A stretch of DNA of 64,000 nucleotides from Adineta steineri (Eukaryota > Rotifera > Eurotatoria > Adinetida > Adinetidae): positions 1 to 64,000 of the forward strand of contig CAJNOI010000355.1 in assembly GCA_905250115.1 (NCBI GenBank), read 5' to 3'. Positions 33,471 to 46,083 of the stretch are shown one piece after another. The stretch's first letter is position 1. Every line of letters starts with the position of its first letter. The position numbers and the translations under genes are program-made. Under the pieces are notes generated by a model that was not told the origin of the DNA, searched no databases, and saw only the letters and a list, made by a program, of their open reading frames with translations.

Positions 33471-36400
33471 ATTTATTCAATAATTGATAATAAAACCATT
33501 GGAAGTTATTATAAAAGAATCGTTTTTATATATCTACGAATAATAGTACATGTAATCGTACTCAAATTTAACTTGAAATTAACGCATGCTTCGCAAACAG
33601 GTGCATAGGTTTCTGATATTAGTTAATATATATTTACCACTGTTTTTTTTTGGCTTAATAGTTCGATTTGATAAGATATCGGTGTAATACACAATATGAG
33701 AAGAATCGACAAATAACCACACGCAGCTGTATATAATCTTAGAAGAATATATAGAAAGGAAGTGTTTACTTTTCATCTTCGATTGAATTGAATCAAAGAT
33801 GACTCATGAGGACGGCTTACTCTTTCTTTATAAATAGGACTATAGTATCTCTCCTGAAGAGTATCGTCCTTAGCTGGAATTTTTATCCTTAATATCCCGC
33901 TGATACAATAGAAAAGAAACGGATAATATTTTAATGCCGAAAAAAAGAAAACAATCATTAGTTGAAAGAGTGTTTGTAAAACAATATAGACAACATATTC
34001 TAAAATTCAAGTCCAGTTTCTAACAGCACTATTCTTTCTAAAGAATATGATATCACTACATACTTGTGCAAAAGTCTTTCGCGTTTACTGTCTCTATACT
34101 ATCATGCGTTGCATGAAATTTATTGTTGAGTAAATTTATGACATGATAGTTTTATTTCAATATGATATATATATCTTACTGCAAAGAAATATTATGTCGT
34201 ATCTTCATTTGATCATAAATTTGACGCAAAGTATATTAATATAAAAACAATGAGAATGAAAGACTTTTATCGAAAGGCTATAAATAACTCAAAGAAAGAA
34301 AATTAAATCTTTTTCTATTAAAGCTATTTAAGTTAGTTGCTTATGTTGAGGAAATGAAGTGTACTAGCAACTTAGTTATTAAGTTGCGTTAACTTATGCT
34401 GCAGCAGCTATTTCGAGTTTTCCTTGTCAAGTTCGAAGGAGTTGCGCTACAACTTTTTTTTATGAAACTTTTGTAGTTCTACGGTGATTTATTTATGTGC
34501 AAGAATTAAGCTCAAAGACATTTAACCAGTTGGTAAGATTTTCCTATAAAATTGTGTGAGTGTCAGCTGGCTAAATTTCTTAATAAATATATAGAATATA
34601 GAGTCAAAGATCGATGTTAATTTAAGATAAAAATTCAATTCAATTGAATAAGACAGATCGTTGAAGATCTGCTTACTTTGAAAAGTTGTATTCAGTTTTA
34701 TGTGTTCTTCTGCAGCATGTCTGATAAATATAAGATATTGTTGATTTGTTTTATAACATAACATATATTAAACTTCGTTTTGTTTTATTTTTTAAAGTTA
34801 AACACTTTATTCAAAAAAAAAATACACAATATTTTCTGAACTGATGAAATCATTTTACGGGTATGAATGTAGATTTTCTACTTATTCATAGACAAGTTCG
34901 CACGTATACCTTCATCATATTCACTTAGATTAGTATATGCACATACGTAATTCATATATAATAAGTTTGTGTACGATTTACCAAGACATCGCATTCACAT
35001 CCTTAATTTTTCGAGCTGGTGCCATTATATAAAAACATGCGTAAACAAGAGAGAAAATCCATATAGAAAGAATTAAGGGAAAAATCTTAAGTATAGAACA
35101 TTGTGTATCTATACAAAAAAAGGTCCAATGTTACATTTCTCTATAAACATTAGATTTACTTTCAAATAACTCATTTTAATGGTTCATATAAGAAGTTTTA
35201 ATAAAGGATTTACATCAATAAAATAAATAAATATTTTTTAGATTTCCAATTTCGAATAGATAGAGTTGTGACCAATTTCATTGTAGTGATATTCGTTTTA
35301 TCTAGCTTTTTCACACACCAATTGGTCTCGTTCATACAAGAGGTATATCGTCACGTAAGAAAGAGAAAGCTATGTACAATGAACGAAGGTCAAGCGTAAC
35401 GGTCACAGAGTCAATGAAGAGAAAGAGCCAAAAATGGAAATAAGATATTTATCCATTAGTCCCTCTCATTGACTTGACCGATAGTAACAATGAACTTTAT
35501 TTCTTTGTTATTTTGTTGCTATATAATAGAGAAGTCAACCAGCAGTTATTTATTCATTTATTCAATGCGTACATATTCTTCGGAATTATGAACACGTATG
35601 TTTAAAACAAAAACTTTTGTTTTATAGTGCGTCGTATAAGTCTTATTCTAATTTGATTTTGTGAATTTTATCTAATATATCAAAGAGAGAAAGAATAGTA
35701 CACATCATAAATTGGACAAATCTCTTAAATCTTGATCATTAAGTAACTGTATTATAATCAAAAGTAATAAATAATAGAATAGTTTATATGGATAAAATAT
35801 TTTAAATATTGATTCAATTTTATATTTTCTGATTCGTTTTATATCATTAAAATATTTATTTTAGTCTGTCCTTATATAATTAAAGCTCAATAATGTAAGA
35901 TAAGATAAAACATAGTGAAATTACGGAGTAAACTAAGATTTGTATGGAATGATCAAAAGACTCTATGTCACATCGATTAACAGAAAATAACGGATAAAAA
36001 AGTTCGGGAATTTAATTCTTTTATGAAAAATAAGTTCGTTACTTTGTGACTGTCAAAAATCGATTAATAACTTTCAAGTGAAATTGTTGTTCAACTACTG
36101 ATATATCCAGTATAATATTTATCTTTTAATGAATATTATTTCTTTCTTGTAATGTATAGGCTAGACTATTATCGTTCGTTTTATTCTTCTTTCTTTTCTA
36201 TCGAGGTTGTTAATATATATTTCGTATATACGTTTCTTTGTTCTCGTGTATGCACTCGGATTATTCTCTGTCGAAATAATCTCTGTTACTGTCGAGGCAT
36301 ATTCTCTTCTAGAATATTCCTTAGTATACGCGTATTGCATTATATATAGACGTCTATGAAGTAGTTTATTATCTAATAAAATATCATTTAACATTCGACT

Positions 36401-36638
36401 TCACGACGTGACATTTCTAATCATTTTAATATCGAGTTTAAGTTGAAATTTTTTTTTCTGAGTGTAGAGAACACATAATATTTATACAACTTTTTCTCGC
36501 ACAGTAAAATTCTATGAAATTAGTATTAGAACGAACGATTAAGTAATTTTTATTGAACTACTTTTCATAATGTAGAATTTATTTGTAGTTATTAATTAAT
36601 CAATCGAACACAATTCATTTTGATTGTATTACGAATCG
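33471..36638. other. Large intergenic region between divergent genes
   Basis: About 3.2 kb between the SLC26 gene (minus) and the P-type ATPase gene (plus). AT-rich with scattered short frames and no family or splice support. No RNA gene or repeat was recognised. It is probably regulatory, 5'-UTR or unidentified. Confidence 0.5.
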
Positions 36639-39600
36639 ATGTCTAAGATTCGCTGGAATAGTGTTGGGCGTAAGAGCAGTAAGGATGATATATTACCATT
36701 CAATACCGGTCGTCGACAAACAATGCCTGTGAAGACATCATTATCGGCTCCATCGTCAGCAAATGCTGGTCGTCGAAAGAACAGCCTTCGTTCTTCATTA
36801 CGTGCAATAAATATTATTGGCTCAGATGATAGTCCAGTTTATAACATGCGACAAGATTGTATTGCTTGGCAAACTATGTCACAACACTTGAGTCTTCAAT
36901 TGGCAGAAAGACGTAGATATGAATTAGCTCGTCATCGTAATCGAATGATATCATCACCTGAAGAACATCAGAATCATGTCACTGTACTAATGGATAAAAC
37001 CGATGTCTTGAAAGTGCCATCGAAGACCACGAGAGACAAGTCAACATATCTTCCTTCCAATACCGACGATAATGCATTGGAATTAGATGAAGATATTATT
37101 GAAGATTCATCATTAATGAAGGTCGATACGCATATTATACCTATGGAGAAATTAGTTGAACGATTTAATAGCGACTTGACAAAAGGTTTAACAAATGATA
37201 TAGTAACAGAACATCGTACTACATTCGGAGAAAACAAACTTACACCATCACACAAACCAAGTCTCTTATGGATGTTTATCAAACAACTTCTTATCGGTTT
37301 CAATGGTATCTTATGGATTGCAACTCTATTCGCCTTTCTTAGCTACGTAAGTCATCTATACTTCTTTTTTTTTAAATAAAATCGATCGTACGAATTCTTT
37401 GCTTTTGTAGAAACCATTTGGCGAACCAAGTCCTGATCCTACCAATTTAGGATTGGGTGTAATACTTGTGCTTGTCATTGTTTCTAATGCTCTCTTTAAC
37501 TTCTATCAAGAAGTGAAATCAATGAAAATAGTGGCATCTTTTTCAAAAATGCAACCAACAACTGCTACTGTCAAAAGAAATGGTGCTGAAATACAAATCA
37601 ATGCAGAAGAACTTGTACCTGGTGATATAATTCGTGTTCGTCTTGGTGAAAAAGTTCCAGCCGATTGTCGAATTGTTACATGTGATGATCTTCAAGTGAA
37701 TACTTCACAATTGACTGGCGAATCAGCACCTGTAATTTGTACAATTAAATGTACAAATCGAAACTTTTTAGAATCGACGAATATCATTTTTTATTCATCA
37801 CTCGTCGTACAAGGAACAGGTGAAGCTATAGTTGTTAATACTGGAGATAGTACCATTCTTGGACACGTTGGAAAAATGACACGAAATACCAGTGGATCGG
37901 AAATAACTGGACTTCATCGGGAAATTAATCGTTTCGTATTGTTTGTTATAGCTGCAGCACTTTTATCTATTTTTCTTTTATGGATTACTTGGGCTGCTTG
38001 GCTTAATATTAAACAGAATGGATATATTTCATTCAATGGTAATTAATAAATAAATATATAGTTCACAGATCATTTAATTTTTTTTATATATAGGAAATAT
38101 TGTTAATTCAATTGGTATGGTCGTATGTTTCATTCCAGAAGGTTTACCAGCTGCTGTTACTCTTGTATTAACTATTGTTGCAAAACGAATGTATAAACAA
38201 AAAGTAATGGTCAAAAGTCTAGCAACTGTTGAAACATTTAATTCAGTTTCTGTAAGTGATCTAACTATATGTCCGAATATGATTAATTAATTTTGTTTTT
38301 TTCTACTAGATAATTGCTACAGATAAAACTGGAACATTAACGATTAATCAAATGACAATTACTGCTCTTCTATGGGGAACTCAAGGAGAATATATGATTC
38401 CAATTCATACCAATAATGAACCGAATGTCACATTGAATGATGAACAACATATAATCGATCGAAAGCGGCCATCATTAACTGCAGAAAATATTCCAACTGC
38501 TATGAAAGATTTAATTCTTGGTGCATGTCTTTGTAATAATGTTGTCAAACAACCATCGTTAATTAACGGAAATGGCATTGATAATCCAAGTCTTGAAAGT
38601 AATACTAATGATACATATTTAGAGAAGAATGAAATAGTGGGAGATGCAGCTGATGTAGCACTTTATCATTTCTGTAATGATAAATGTTCAGTTGATATTG
38701 AACAAGTGAAGAAAACAAATCCACGTATTAATATTCTTCCATTTAATTCAAAAAATAAATTTATGATTACTGCTAATATGCTTGAACAAACATCGACTAG
38801 TCTTGATAATGATGCAACCGTACTTATTACACTTAAAGGTGCACCTGATTTTATTCTTTCACGATGTTCAACATACAAACAAGATTCAAGTGATGAAATA
38901 TTGCCGATAACCGAAGAATTTCGATCTTCTATTCAACAACGACAAGAAACACTTGGAAAATGTGGATATCGAGTAATTGGAATGATTCAACAGAAGATGA
39001 AAAAGAGTCAATACAATTCTTTAATAGAAACATATAAAACAAGTAAAAAACAACATCAACAAAAACAATCAGAATTAATCTCAAATGAACCTGATCTTAA
39101 TGGATTACCAGGAGATACTTATTGTTTTATCGGTAACTTAAAATTTAATTAGAATCTATAAATAAAAAATATATTTTATAAATTTATTTAGGTATGTTCT
39201 CATTACTTGATCCAGCTCGTCCCGAAGTACCTGATGCAGTAATCAAAGCACGTCGTGCTCATATTCGTGTAGCTATGGTTACTGGTGATCATCCAACTAC
39301 AGCAGCTTCAATTGCTAAAAAAGTGAATATTCTTTCCAAAGAAATTAGTATCGATCATGGTATTGATACATTTAAAATTGAACATAATAATGAGACAGGT
39401 CAAATAATGGCTCATTTTATGCGTGATACGAACACATGTCTTGAAACTCATATTGTTAGTGAAGTAATGACATCTATCCAAGTTAAGGGTATTAAAACAA
39501 CGTCTAATATGAAAATTAAATCAAACATTTTCAAACGTATTTGGGCTTGTATCCTCTTCTATCTACGAGATCCAAATCAAGTTAAAGATATAGACAAACT

Positions 39601-40891
39601 TAAATTAATTCCTTATGGTGTTGTTGTAATTGGCGGTGATATGCATTCAATGGATGTAAGTTAAATATATTTAAAGATTAATGTTATAACTACATTCATA
39701 TTATATCTATCATTTAGGACTATATGTGGGACTGGGTTTTGTCCCATCAAGAGATTGTCTTTGCTCGGACATCACCTGAACAGAAATTACGTATTGTTAT
39801 GGAGTTTTTAAAGAGAGGCGAAGTAGTGGCAGTAACTGGAGATGGAACAAATGATGCACCAGCACTTAAACAAGCCGATCTCGGTGTAGCAATGGCTGCT
39901 GGAACGGATGTAGCCAAAGAAGCTGGTGATATGATCTTGCTCGATAATAACTTTTCCTCAATTATCACTGCTATTGAAACAGGTCGATTATTAAGTGATA
40001 ATTTGAAAAAAGTTGCAATCTATTTATTACCTGGAGGTAAGTTTTTAATTATTTAGATGAAAAAAAAACAATATCATATGAATTTATTTTCTATTGAAGG
40101 TTCTTGGTCAGAAGTAATTCCTGTATTTTTTAACATTTGGTTAGGTATTCCACTTCCACTATCTCTCTTTTTGGCTATCATCTTTTGTATGTTCAACGAT
40201 GTTGTTAATTCATTAGCAATGGTTTCAGAAGAAGCTGAAGATGATATAATGTCGCGCCCACCTGCTATTCGTCATAAAACACATTTGATTGATTGGAAAT
40301 TACTTGTTCACGCTTACTTGGTTGTGGGAAATATCGAATGTTTTGCTGCTTTCTTCTGCTTCTTCTGGTATTATTCATCACAAGGTAAATAATAATTCTT
40401 TTAAAAAAAAACAAAAAGAACGAATTAGTTTAACTAAATAAATTATTTCTATTTCTTCAGGTATTCCTTTGAACAGCATATTTTTCACGTACGCTAATTA
40501 TGGTACAAACCCTCCAATTGCTAAAACACCAGAAGAATTATTAATCATTCAACAAACCGGTCAATCTATATATTATGTAGCATTATGTGTTATGCAAATG
40601 TTCAATCTACTAGCAACACGTACACGACATGTATCATTCTTCAATCATAATCCATTCTTCGGAAAAGGACGTAATTGGACTATTCTATTAGGTATATTAT
40701 TCTCAGCTATCGTTGGTATCATCGTCACACGAGTACCATGGTTTAATTCAATGTTTAAAACAGAACCAGTATCAATTAAATATATTTGCCCGGCGTTAGC
40801 ATTTGGAGTCGGATTATTTCTATTCGATGAGATACGTAAATATCTTGTACGTCGATATCCAAAATCATTTTTGGCTAAGATGGCTTGGTAA
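36639..40891 (+). CDS. P2C-type (Na,K-ATPase alpha-like) cation pump, non-canonical
   Basis: Eight exons: 36639-37346, 37411-38038, 38094-38251, 38310-39132, 39192-39655, 39718-40036, 40100-40384, 40461-40891. All phases close; 1271 aa. ATG 36639 was chosen because the frame upstream has only non-ATG codons. Residues 1-165 are a polar Arg/Ser-rich extension not found in animal Na,K-ATPase. Catalytic motifs: TGES 338-341, the phosphorylation loop ATDKTGTLT (Asp503), [10 protein letters not shown] and GDGTNDAPA (968-976). TM4 has IPEGLPA (Glu461), TM5 has Glu1038. TM6 aligns so that Asp1067 equals Asp808 of Na,K-ATPase, but the Asp804 position is Cys1063. The tail ([16 protein letters not shown]) matches the Na,K-ATPase C-terminal region. 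It is a plasma-membrane ion pump; with one site carboxylate missing, stoichiometry or selectivity probably differs. No beta subunit gene is nearby. Confidence 0.85.
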
Positions 40892-41135
40892 AACTCTATA
40901 CTGTACATTTTTTTTCTCCCTACGATTTGTAACATCCTTTATTTATACTATGATATTGTTCGATTGTCAATGAGTACATCGATACTCAATATGTAGTTGA
41001 ATGTAAATATAAAATAGAATCACATTGTGTAGAAAATCGAATTGTTGCGCATTATAAATCAATTGTAATTTGTTGTTATATATCTTTTTTTTTGATCTGA
41101 TTTTGTCATCTAGTATTAATAAATTCTTTATAAAG

Positions 41136-41176
41136 AAGGGTGTGGGTTTACAAATAGAACATCCACCTACCCTCAA
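41136..41176. repeat. TGTGGG-type hairpin between convergent genes
   Basis: AAGGGTGTGGGTT (41137-41149) pairs with CATCCACCTACCCTCAAG (41160-41177) over a very short loop. It lies 245 nt past the ATPase stop and about 230 nt past the stop of the convergent 14-3-3 gene. Confidence 0.6.
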
Positions 41177-41402
41177 GATGGTTATGATGAGATTGAAAAG
41201 TGAATTGTAGTTGCTAACAACTGTCTCATATATCGGTTGGGTTATAACGAATAGAGATTGAATGTATCCTGTTATTACTGATGATAAGATTAAAAAGAAA
41301 CAAGGAGGGAGTGTTTATTTTTTATTGTGAAATCGATTAGTTACATGAGTATGATAATGTAAAATAACGGAAGTAAAAAGTAAGCGTGAGCAGAATTCAC
41401 AG

Positions 41403-42505
41403 TTACTGTTGTTCTCTCGATTGATCCATATCGTTAAGATCATGTTGATTTTTAGTCCAAACCTGCGAAGATTCAAAAACAAAGATAAGTTTAATTATAT
41501 AAAATGTTCAGAAGTCGCAATATTCACCTTAAGATTATCGTGAAGTAGTTGCATGATAATAGTACTGTCTAAAAATAAATAGAAAGGAAAATTACGTTAA
41601 TATTAAATAATAGATCAGTAAGTTTTGTTCTTACCTTTGTAAGAATCGCCACTGATACAATCCAATCCAGACACAGCATCGTCGAAGGCCTGTATCGTTG
41701 ATATTTTGATAAATAAAGAAACAAAACACGTTAAATTGAACAAACCTTCTTAGCCAGATGACATGCCAAATCTGTTTCATTGAGAAATTCGTAACAAAAA
41801 ACTGACAAATTTAGAGCAAGATTAAGTCGCATAGGATGTGTAACTGTCATTTGATCCTGAGCTATGTCAAAGCCATTCTTGTAGGCATGCTTCGACTCTT
41901 CGATGAACTCTGTAGCAATGAATATCAACAAACATATTTATTCTGATGTTATAAATCAATACAATACTTTGTTGTTCATTGCCGGTAGTGATTTCAGTCA
42001 GATATCGATAATAATCACCTTTCATTTTCAGATAGAACACTTTCGATTCAATTGTTGTTACAGTCGGAATGAGATATTTATCAAGTAAGCTCTAGATTGA
42101 TAAACTCTGTTTCTAGAATCATCTCCTTAATTGAATAAAAGATCTTACTAAAAGTTCATAACAGATATCTTTTAATTCATTTTCGATCTGCTCTCGATAT
42201 GCTTTGACCATTTCTCGTTGACGTTCAAAACCTTGAGCTTCGAGTTCAATAATGGATATCACTCGCCAAGATAATCGACAACTACTGATCGCATATCTAT
42301 AGGCCCTCGAGAGCAAATTACGTTCGTCAGTCGTCAGTTCACTATTCGATTCAACAACATTTTTCATGGCTACCACCATATCAGTATATCTAGAGCAAAA
42401 CTTGCATTATTAGAATGAATATATACTATGCAAATAGATGTCTCACCGTTTAGTTTGCTCAGCAAGATTCGCCAATTCCACTTGTTCATCTTTGTTCGTC
42501 ATCAT
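41403..42505 (-). CDS. 14-3-3 protein
   Basis: Seven exons (minus): 42505-42447, 42389-42149, 42091-41968, 41909-41746, 41689-41635, 41568-41528, 41462-41403. Phases close to 247 aa, exactly the family length. All nine helices can be followed: [101 protein letters not shown]. These dimeric cytosolic adaptors bind phospho-Ser/Thr peptides. The phosphate clamp is kept at the positions of Arg56 and Arg127-Tyr128 (DYYRYL), with Lys49 replaced by Arg and Arg55 by Cys. The third helix ([10 protein letters not shown]) is more divergent than usual, so this is probably a fast-evolving paralogue. The C-terminus is short and polar ([15 protein letters not shown]). Confidence 0.9.
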
Positions 42506-43055
42506 TCAATGAAAACAATCACTAGAATGATCAGCATATGAAATCGTAGATTCTCTCAAAAAAGAATAATTGGGCGTGACGTCATGCACCAATGAGTGAC
42601 GAAACCTGCACTAGGTATCGTACAATACAGAGCGTGCATTTGATTAGTCATCAATATGTGCAGAACGAACATCGGACGGAACATAAAACATATTATGCGA
42701 TGCAGCGTCATTACTTAGCAACTAACTGCGATAGAATTTATTTCGAAATGTAATGAAAGAGGACATTAGTGTGTGGATGTAAAATGATATAACTATCCTC
42801 ATCTACACTCATAGCCTTCTGTTTCTGTATAAAAAAGAATCTTATTTTATTGCTCAACTTAGACGATTCTCAACTTGAAAGTATGTAATAAGTAGTTTCT
42901 TCTTTCTTTCTATACAAATTTGAGGATTTTGAATGTGCATATTGCTTTTATACTACGTATATTTTATTTACGTTCATTTTTTTTTTATTATCATTCGTTA
43001 TTATTTGAATTATCAACTAAAATTCAAAGTTTTTCAAATGAAGATGTACCATATA
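42506..43055. other. Intergenic
   Basis: Promoter side of the 14-3-3 gene and 3' flank of allantoicase. Contains a TGTGGG-type hairpin at 42768-42812. Confidence 0.5.
42768..42812. repeat. TGTGGG-like hairpin (degenerate)
   Basis: TAGTGTGTGGATGT (42768-42781) pairs with CCTCATCTACACTCAT (42797-42812). This is a diverged member of the hairpin family. Confidence 0.45.
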
Positions 43056-44054
43056 TTATTCAACACGACCAAAGAGACGTACTCGAGAAAGACCACCGTC
43101 AGGAATAATATTAATTCGTACATGAGTAATTGGACCTAGATCATTGATTTGTTCTTTATCATATGTATGAATAGCATCCATTGTTAATTTCTGTTCAGAT
43201 AATAATGTTTGCCAAAACATGGATTGAGTCACTAATGATTTATTATTATTTATAGTAACATCAGCTGCTTGAATTATACATGTATCAGGAAAATTACCTT
43301 TAAAATGAGCTGTATCAAGTACAATACGAGATATTCTACCACGTTTACCTAAAGCAAGTAAACACCAATCATTACCAGGTAAACGTCGTCGTCGAGTTTG
43401 CCATCCATCATCCATGTTAATACCACGACCAGGATGTAATAAAGTCCATGGATTACCATAATGTTCATCATTTGCTGCTATGGCACGACCACCATTTTCA
43501 AGAGCTAATAAATCAACTTCTTCCTTGAATCTATCTTCTGATGGTTGAACAATACCATAAACACGAAGTCGAGCAATACCACCATCTGGATAAATATTTA
43601 AACGAATATGTGTCCAATGATCCTCAACTGTAATTGCATGAAAATGATGAGCATTTGGACCTAGCGTGACTGCATGTAAAATTTCTTGCCAATTATCTGG
43701 TTTTTCTCCTTTATTAACGCAGCATGCATCAATAGATGCTGCTACTGGATAATTTCCTGTGAAATGACTTGTATCAATATCAACACCAACAATTTTTCCT
43801 GCTAAACCTAATTGTACAATACACCAATCATAACTAGCTACACGTTTTCGACGACTTTCCCATCCTTCCATGTATTGGCCATGATCATCAAATTTTCCTG
43901 GATGAAAAACAGCTGGTTTAGGATCAAGCATACGAACTGCTGGAGCAAAAAACTCGTCAGAAACAGAAAGTATTTGAGCACCAAGGCGTTCATCAATAAG
44001 ATTCACATAAGACGATGCAATTGTCTCATCAAATAGTTGTGATGAAGTAGACAT
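43056..44054 (-). CDS. alc: Allantoicase
   Basis: A 332-aa single-exon gene. It hydrolyses allantoate to ureidoglycolate and urea in purine (urate) degradation, probably in peroxisome or cytosol. The two homologous jelly-roll domains of the family are plain. Domain 1 has EFFAPAVRML, GKFDDHGQYMEGWESRRKR and DWCIVQLGLAGKIVGVDIDT, then HFTGNYP. Domain 2 repeats this as GNPWTLLHPGRGINMDDGWQ, TRRRR, DWCLLALGKRGRISRIVLDT, then HFKGNFP. The C-terminus has the expected THVRINIIPDGGLSRVRLFG strand. The length matches fungal and animal allantoicases (about 330-400). The ATG at 44054 precedes the usual start of domain 1 by about 30 residues. No introns are seen. The enzyme has been lost in mammals, so its presence fits an invertebrate. 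No other urate-pathway gene is in the window. Confidence 0.93.
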   Translation of the reverse strand: MSTSSQLFDETIASSYVNLIDERLGAQILSVSDEFFAPAVRMLDPKPAVFHPGKFDDHGQYMEGWESRRKRVASYDWCIVQLGLAGKIVGVDIDTSHFTGNYPVAASIDACCVNKGEKPDNWQEILHAVTLGPNAHHFHAITVEDHWTHIRLNIYPDGGIARLRVYGIVQPSEDRFKEEVDLLALENGGRAIAANDEHYGNPWTLLHPGRGINMDDGWQTRRRRLPGNDWCLLALGKRGRISRIVLDTAHFKGNFPDTCIIQAADVTINNNKSLVTQSMFWQTLLSEQKLTMDAIHTYDKEQINDLGPITHVRINIIPDGGLSRVRLFGRVE

Positions 44055-45175
44055 AATCAGTTCTTTTTACAAATAAAAACAGATTGAAATATATCTAAAA
44101 TAATTTATTCAACAGTCAGAATTTCTACCACGAAGAGTTGAGGTTTTTTTCTTTTTTGAAAAAAATGAGAAAAATATATAATATGAAGAAAGATTGTATT
44201 ACATCTAATCGGAACATTTATTATATTTACGCAGTACAGGGTAGGAGTCTCTTTTCTTCTTTCTTTTATCTAGCACGTTTATTTATGTATCTTTCTTTCT
44301 CATCATCACCTCAGAAATATGAATCATTCAAAAAAAATAATAAACGTCTAGTGCTACTTAACCATAATACTCCTCGATTACATTTCTTATTTTAACGAAT
44401 TTTAGACCGACTAGTTGATCATTTTTGATAGAAGAAGTGTTAGCGTCGGTTGAATTATCCTTTATTGTATTTTTTCTTCTTAAGAATCGCATCGTTTCCA
44501 TACAGAGCATACACTCATATACTCCCCTTAGGGCAAAAGAAAGGAAGAAACACTCACCCTGTGGTATTCAAATCTATAATTTGTCTGTTTTACGATCGGT
44601 ATCTCTTGTTGTCATATTGATTTGACAACAAGTCGGTTGGATCCTATGTCACATACGTGTTGATATTTGAGGTGAAGTTATGTATCGTTTATTTAAAAGA
44701 AAATTAAGCATCTATAGGTGAAAGAAACAAGTCAGGAAAGAGTTCGAGAAGCTTGTTCACCTTTGTTCAAGCTAATGAACAATAAGAAGAGTTACAGTAA
44801 TAATTGTTCTTATTCATAAAAGATGTCTGTTAACAAAGTACGTCAACAGTTGACCATGAAGGACAAATGTGTATGACATATGGCCAAAACGGAAGAGAGA
44901 GAAAAGTATAATTGAAATGGATCTATCGAGTAACAATGCATGACACAATTAAACGTCATTCATAAAGAATGTCCAGTTGGAAACTTATTTCTTTAAAAAT
45001 TCTGCTCTTCTTATTTCGCAGAATTTATTGAGGTGTATGAGGTTTCAAAAGCGTTCCAGTTAGATAAATATTCTCAAAATAGAATATTTTTGGAAAAACA
45101 TGTATTCATTATTAGAGTGTGTCTCTCTTAGGACGTTGCTATTCGAAATAAATGCGATTACCGTCATATACCTAC

Positions 45176-46083
45176 CAGAGGTGTGCGGGGCAGTAATTTT
45201 TGATGCCCCGCAGACTCCGCCCCGTGTAATGTGTTAAATCCGTCAGGCTCGCCCCCGCGGGTAAATCCTTATAACTCTTCCCCGGTTTGTCCGCCCTGTC
45301 AAATTTTCTGACGGGGCCCCGTCCCGGCCGTTTTACCCCGAGAATATTTCAATTAATAGTTGAAGTTTCATAAATTGTATATCTTATATATTTTATTTAT
45401 TTATCATATAACGAGATTTATTATAAGAAAAAATATTACACATTGTGCATGCTAAGCGTTTAAATAAAAAGCACTAGAACGAATCGAGTCATATGAATTT
45501 CGGCTTGGCCCGAAATTGAGAAATTTTTCTGCCTATAGCCCTAATGTCAGATAGGCCTTTCGAACAGAACATTAACATAATTAATTAGCTTTATTATTAA
45601 TTAATAAACTTCATAGTGATCAGCAGGACAGCATAATGCTGAGTATTATGCAAGGGGGTAAGAGCTGGCACCCAGCACCGGAAAACACCGAACAGGTGCT
45701 GGGTGCCAGCTATTACTCCCTTGTAATAACAGCAGCTGAACTAAATGGACGTTCAACTGCTGCTACTGAAACTGGAATTTAAAATATATTTTTTGCTACT
45801 TTGGACAAATTAGATATTACACTTTCTTGCTCTTGCCAGAAAAAGTGGGTTCTCTAATTACTTTCAAGGTGATAGGTGTTGACTAATCAAGTAAATTCAT
45901 TTATTTCTTGTTACAAGTGCAATATAACGATGTCTATCCACTGTTCTCGACGGTCCTCTATTAAACCTCGAAAAATTCCTTCACCCGCTCGCAAATCGTG
46001 AAAAACTGTCCTCGCCCGCCCGAGGATCGTACCATTTTATTATTTTTTTGTGCTCGCCCGACTTGAGCAGCTTTTGAGAGTAT
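45176..46083. mobile_element. Insertion-like block with GC-rich patches (possible hAT-type remnant)
   Basis: Absent from copy B at the equivalent point: both copies share GATTACCGTCAT just before and a stretch like GCAAATCATTTAACTT just after. The left end CAGAGGTGTGCGGGGCAG resembles hAT transposon termini (recall). It is followed by a hairpin, TGCGGGGCA/TGCCCCGCA, and CCCCG-rich sequence. The right part holds CGCCCGCCCGAGG and GCTCGCCCGACTTGAGCAGC. No transposase frame is present. The two ends do not form obvious mutual inverted repeats, so it may be two nested non-autonomous elements. Confidence 0.4.
45646..45729. repeat. Strong 35-bp-arm hairpin
   Basis: The arms at 45646-45679 and 45694-45729 are nearly perfect inverted copies, with the perfect core GCTGGCACCCAGCACC / GGTGCTGGGTGCCAGC and a loop of 14 nt. 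The flanking AAGGGGGTAA / TTACTCCCTT extends the pairing. Non-coding. Confidence 0.8.

Noticed and set aside
36152..36394. Opposed open frames upstream of the ATPase
   Set aside because: Low-complexity T/C-rich sequence, frames open on both strands, no support.
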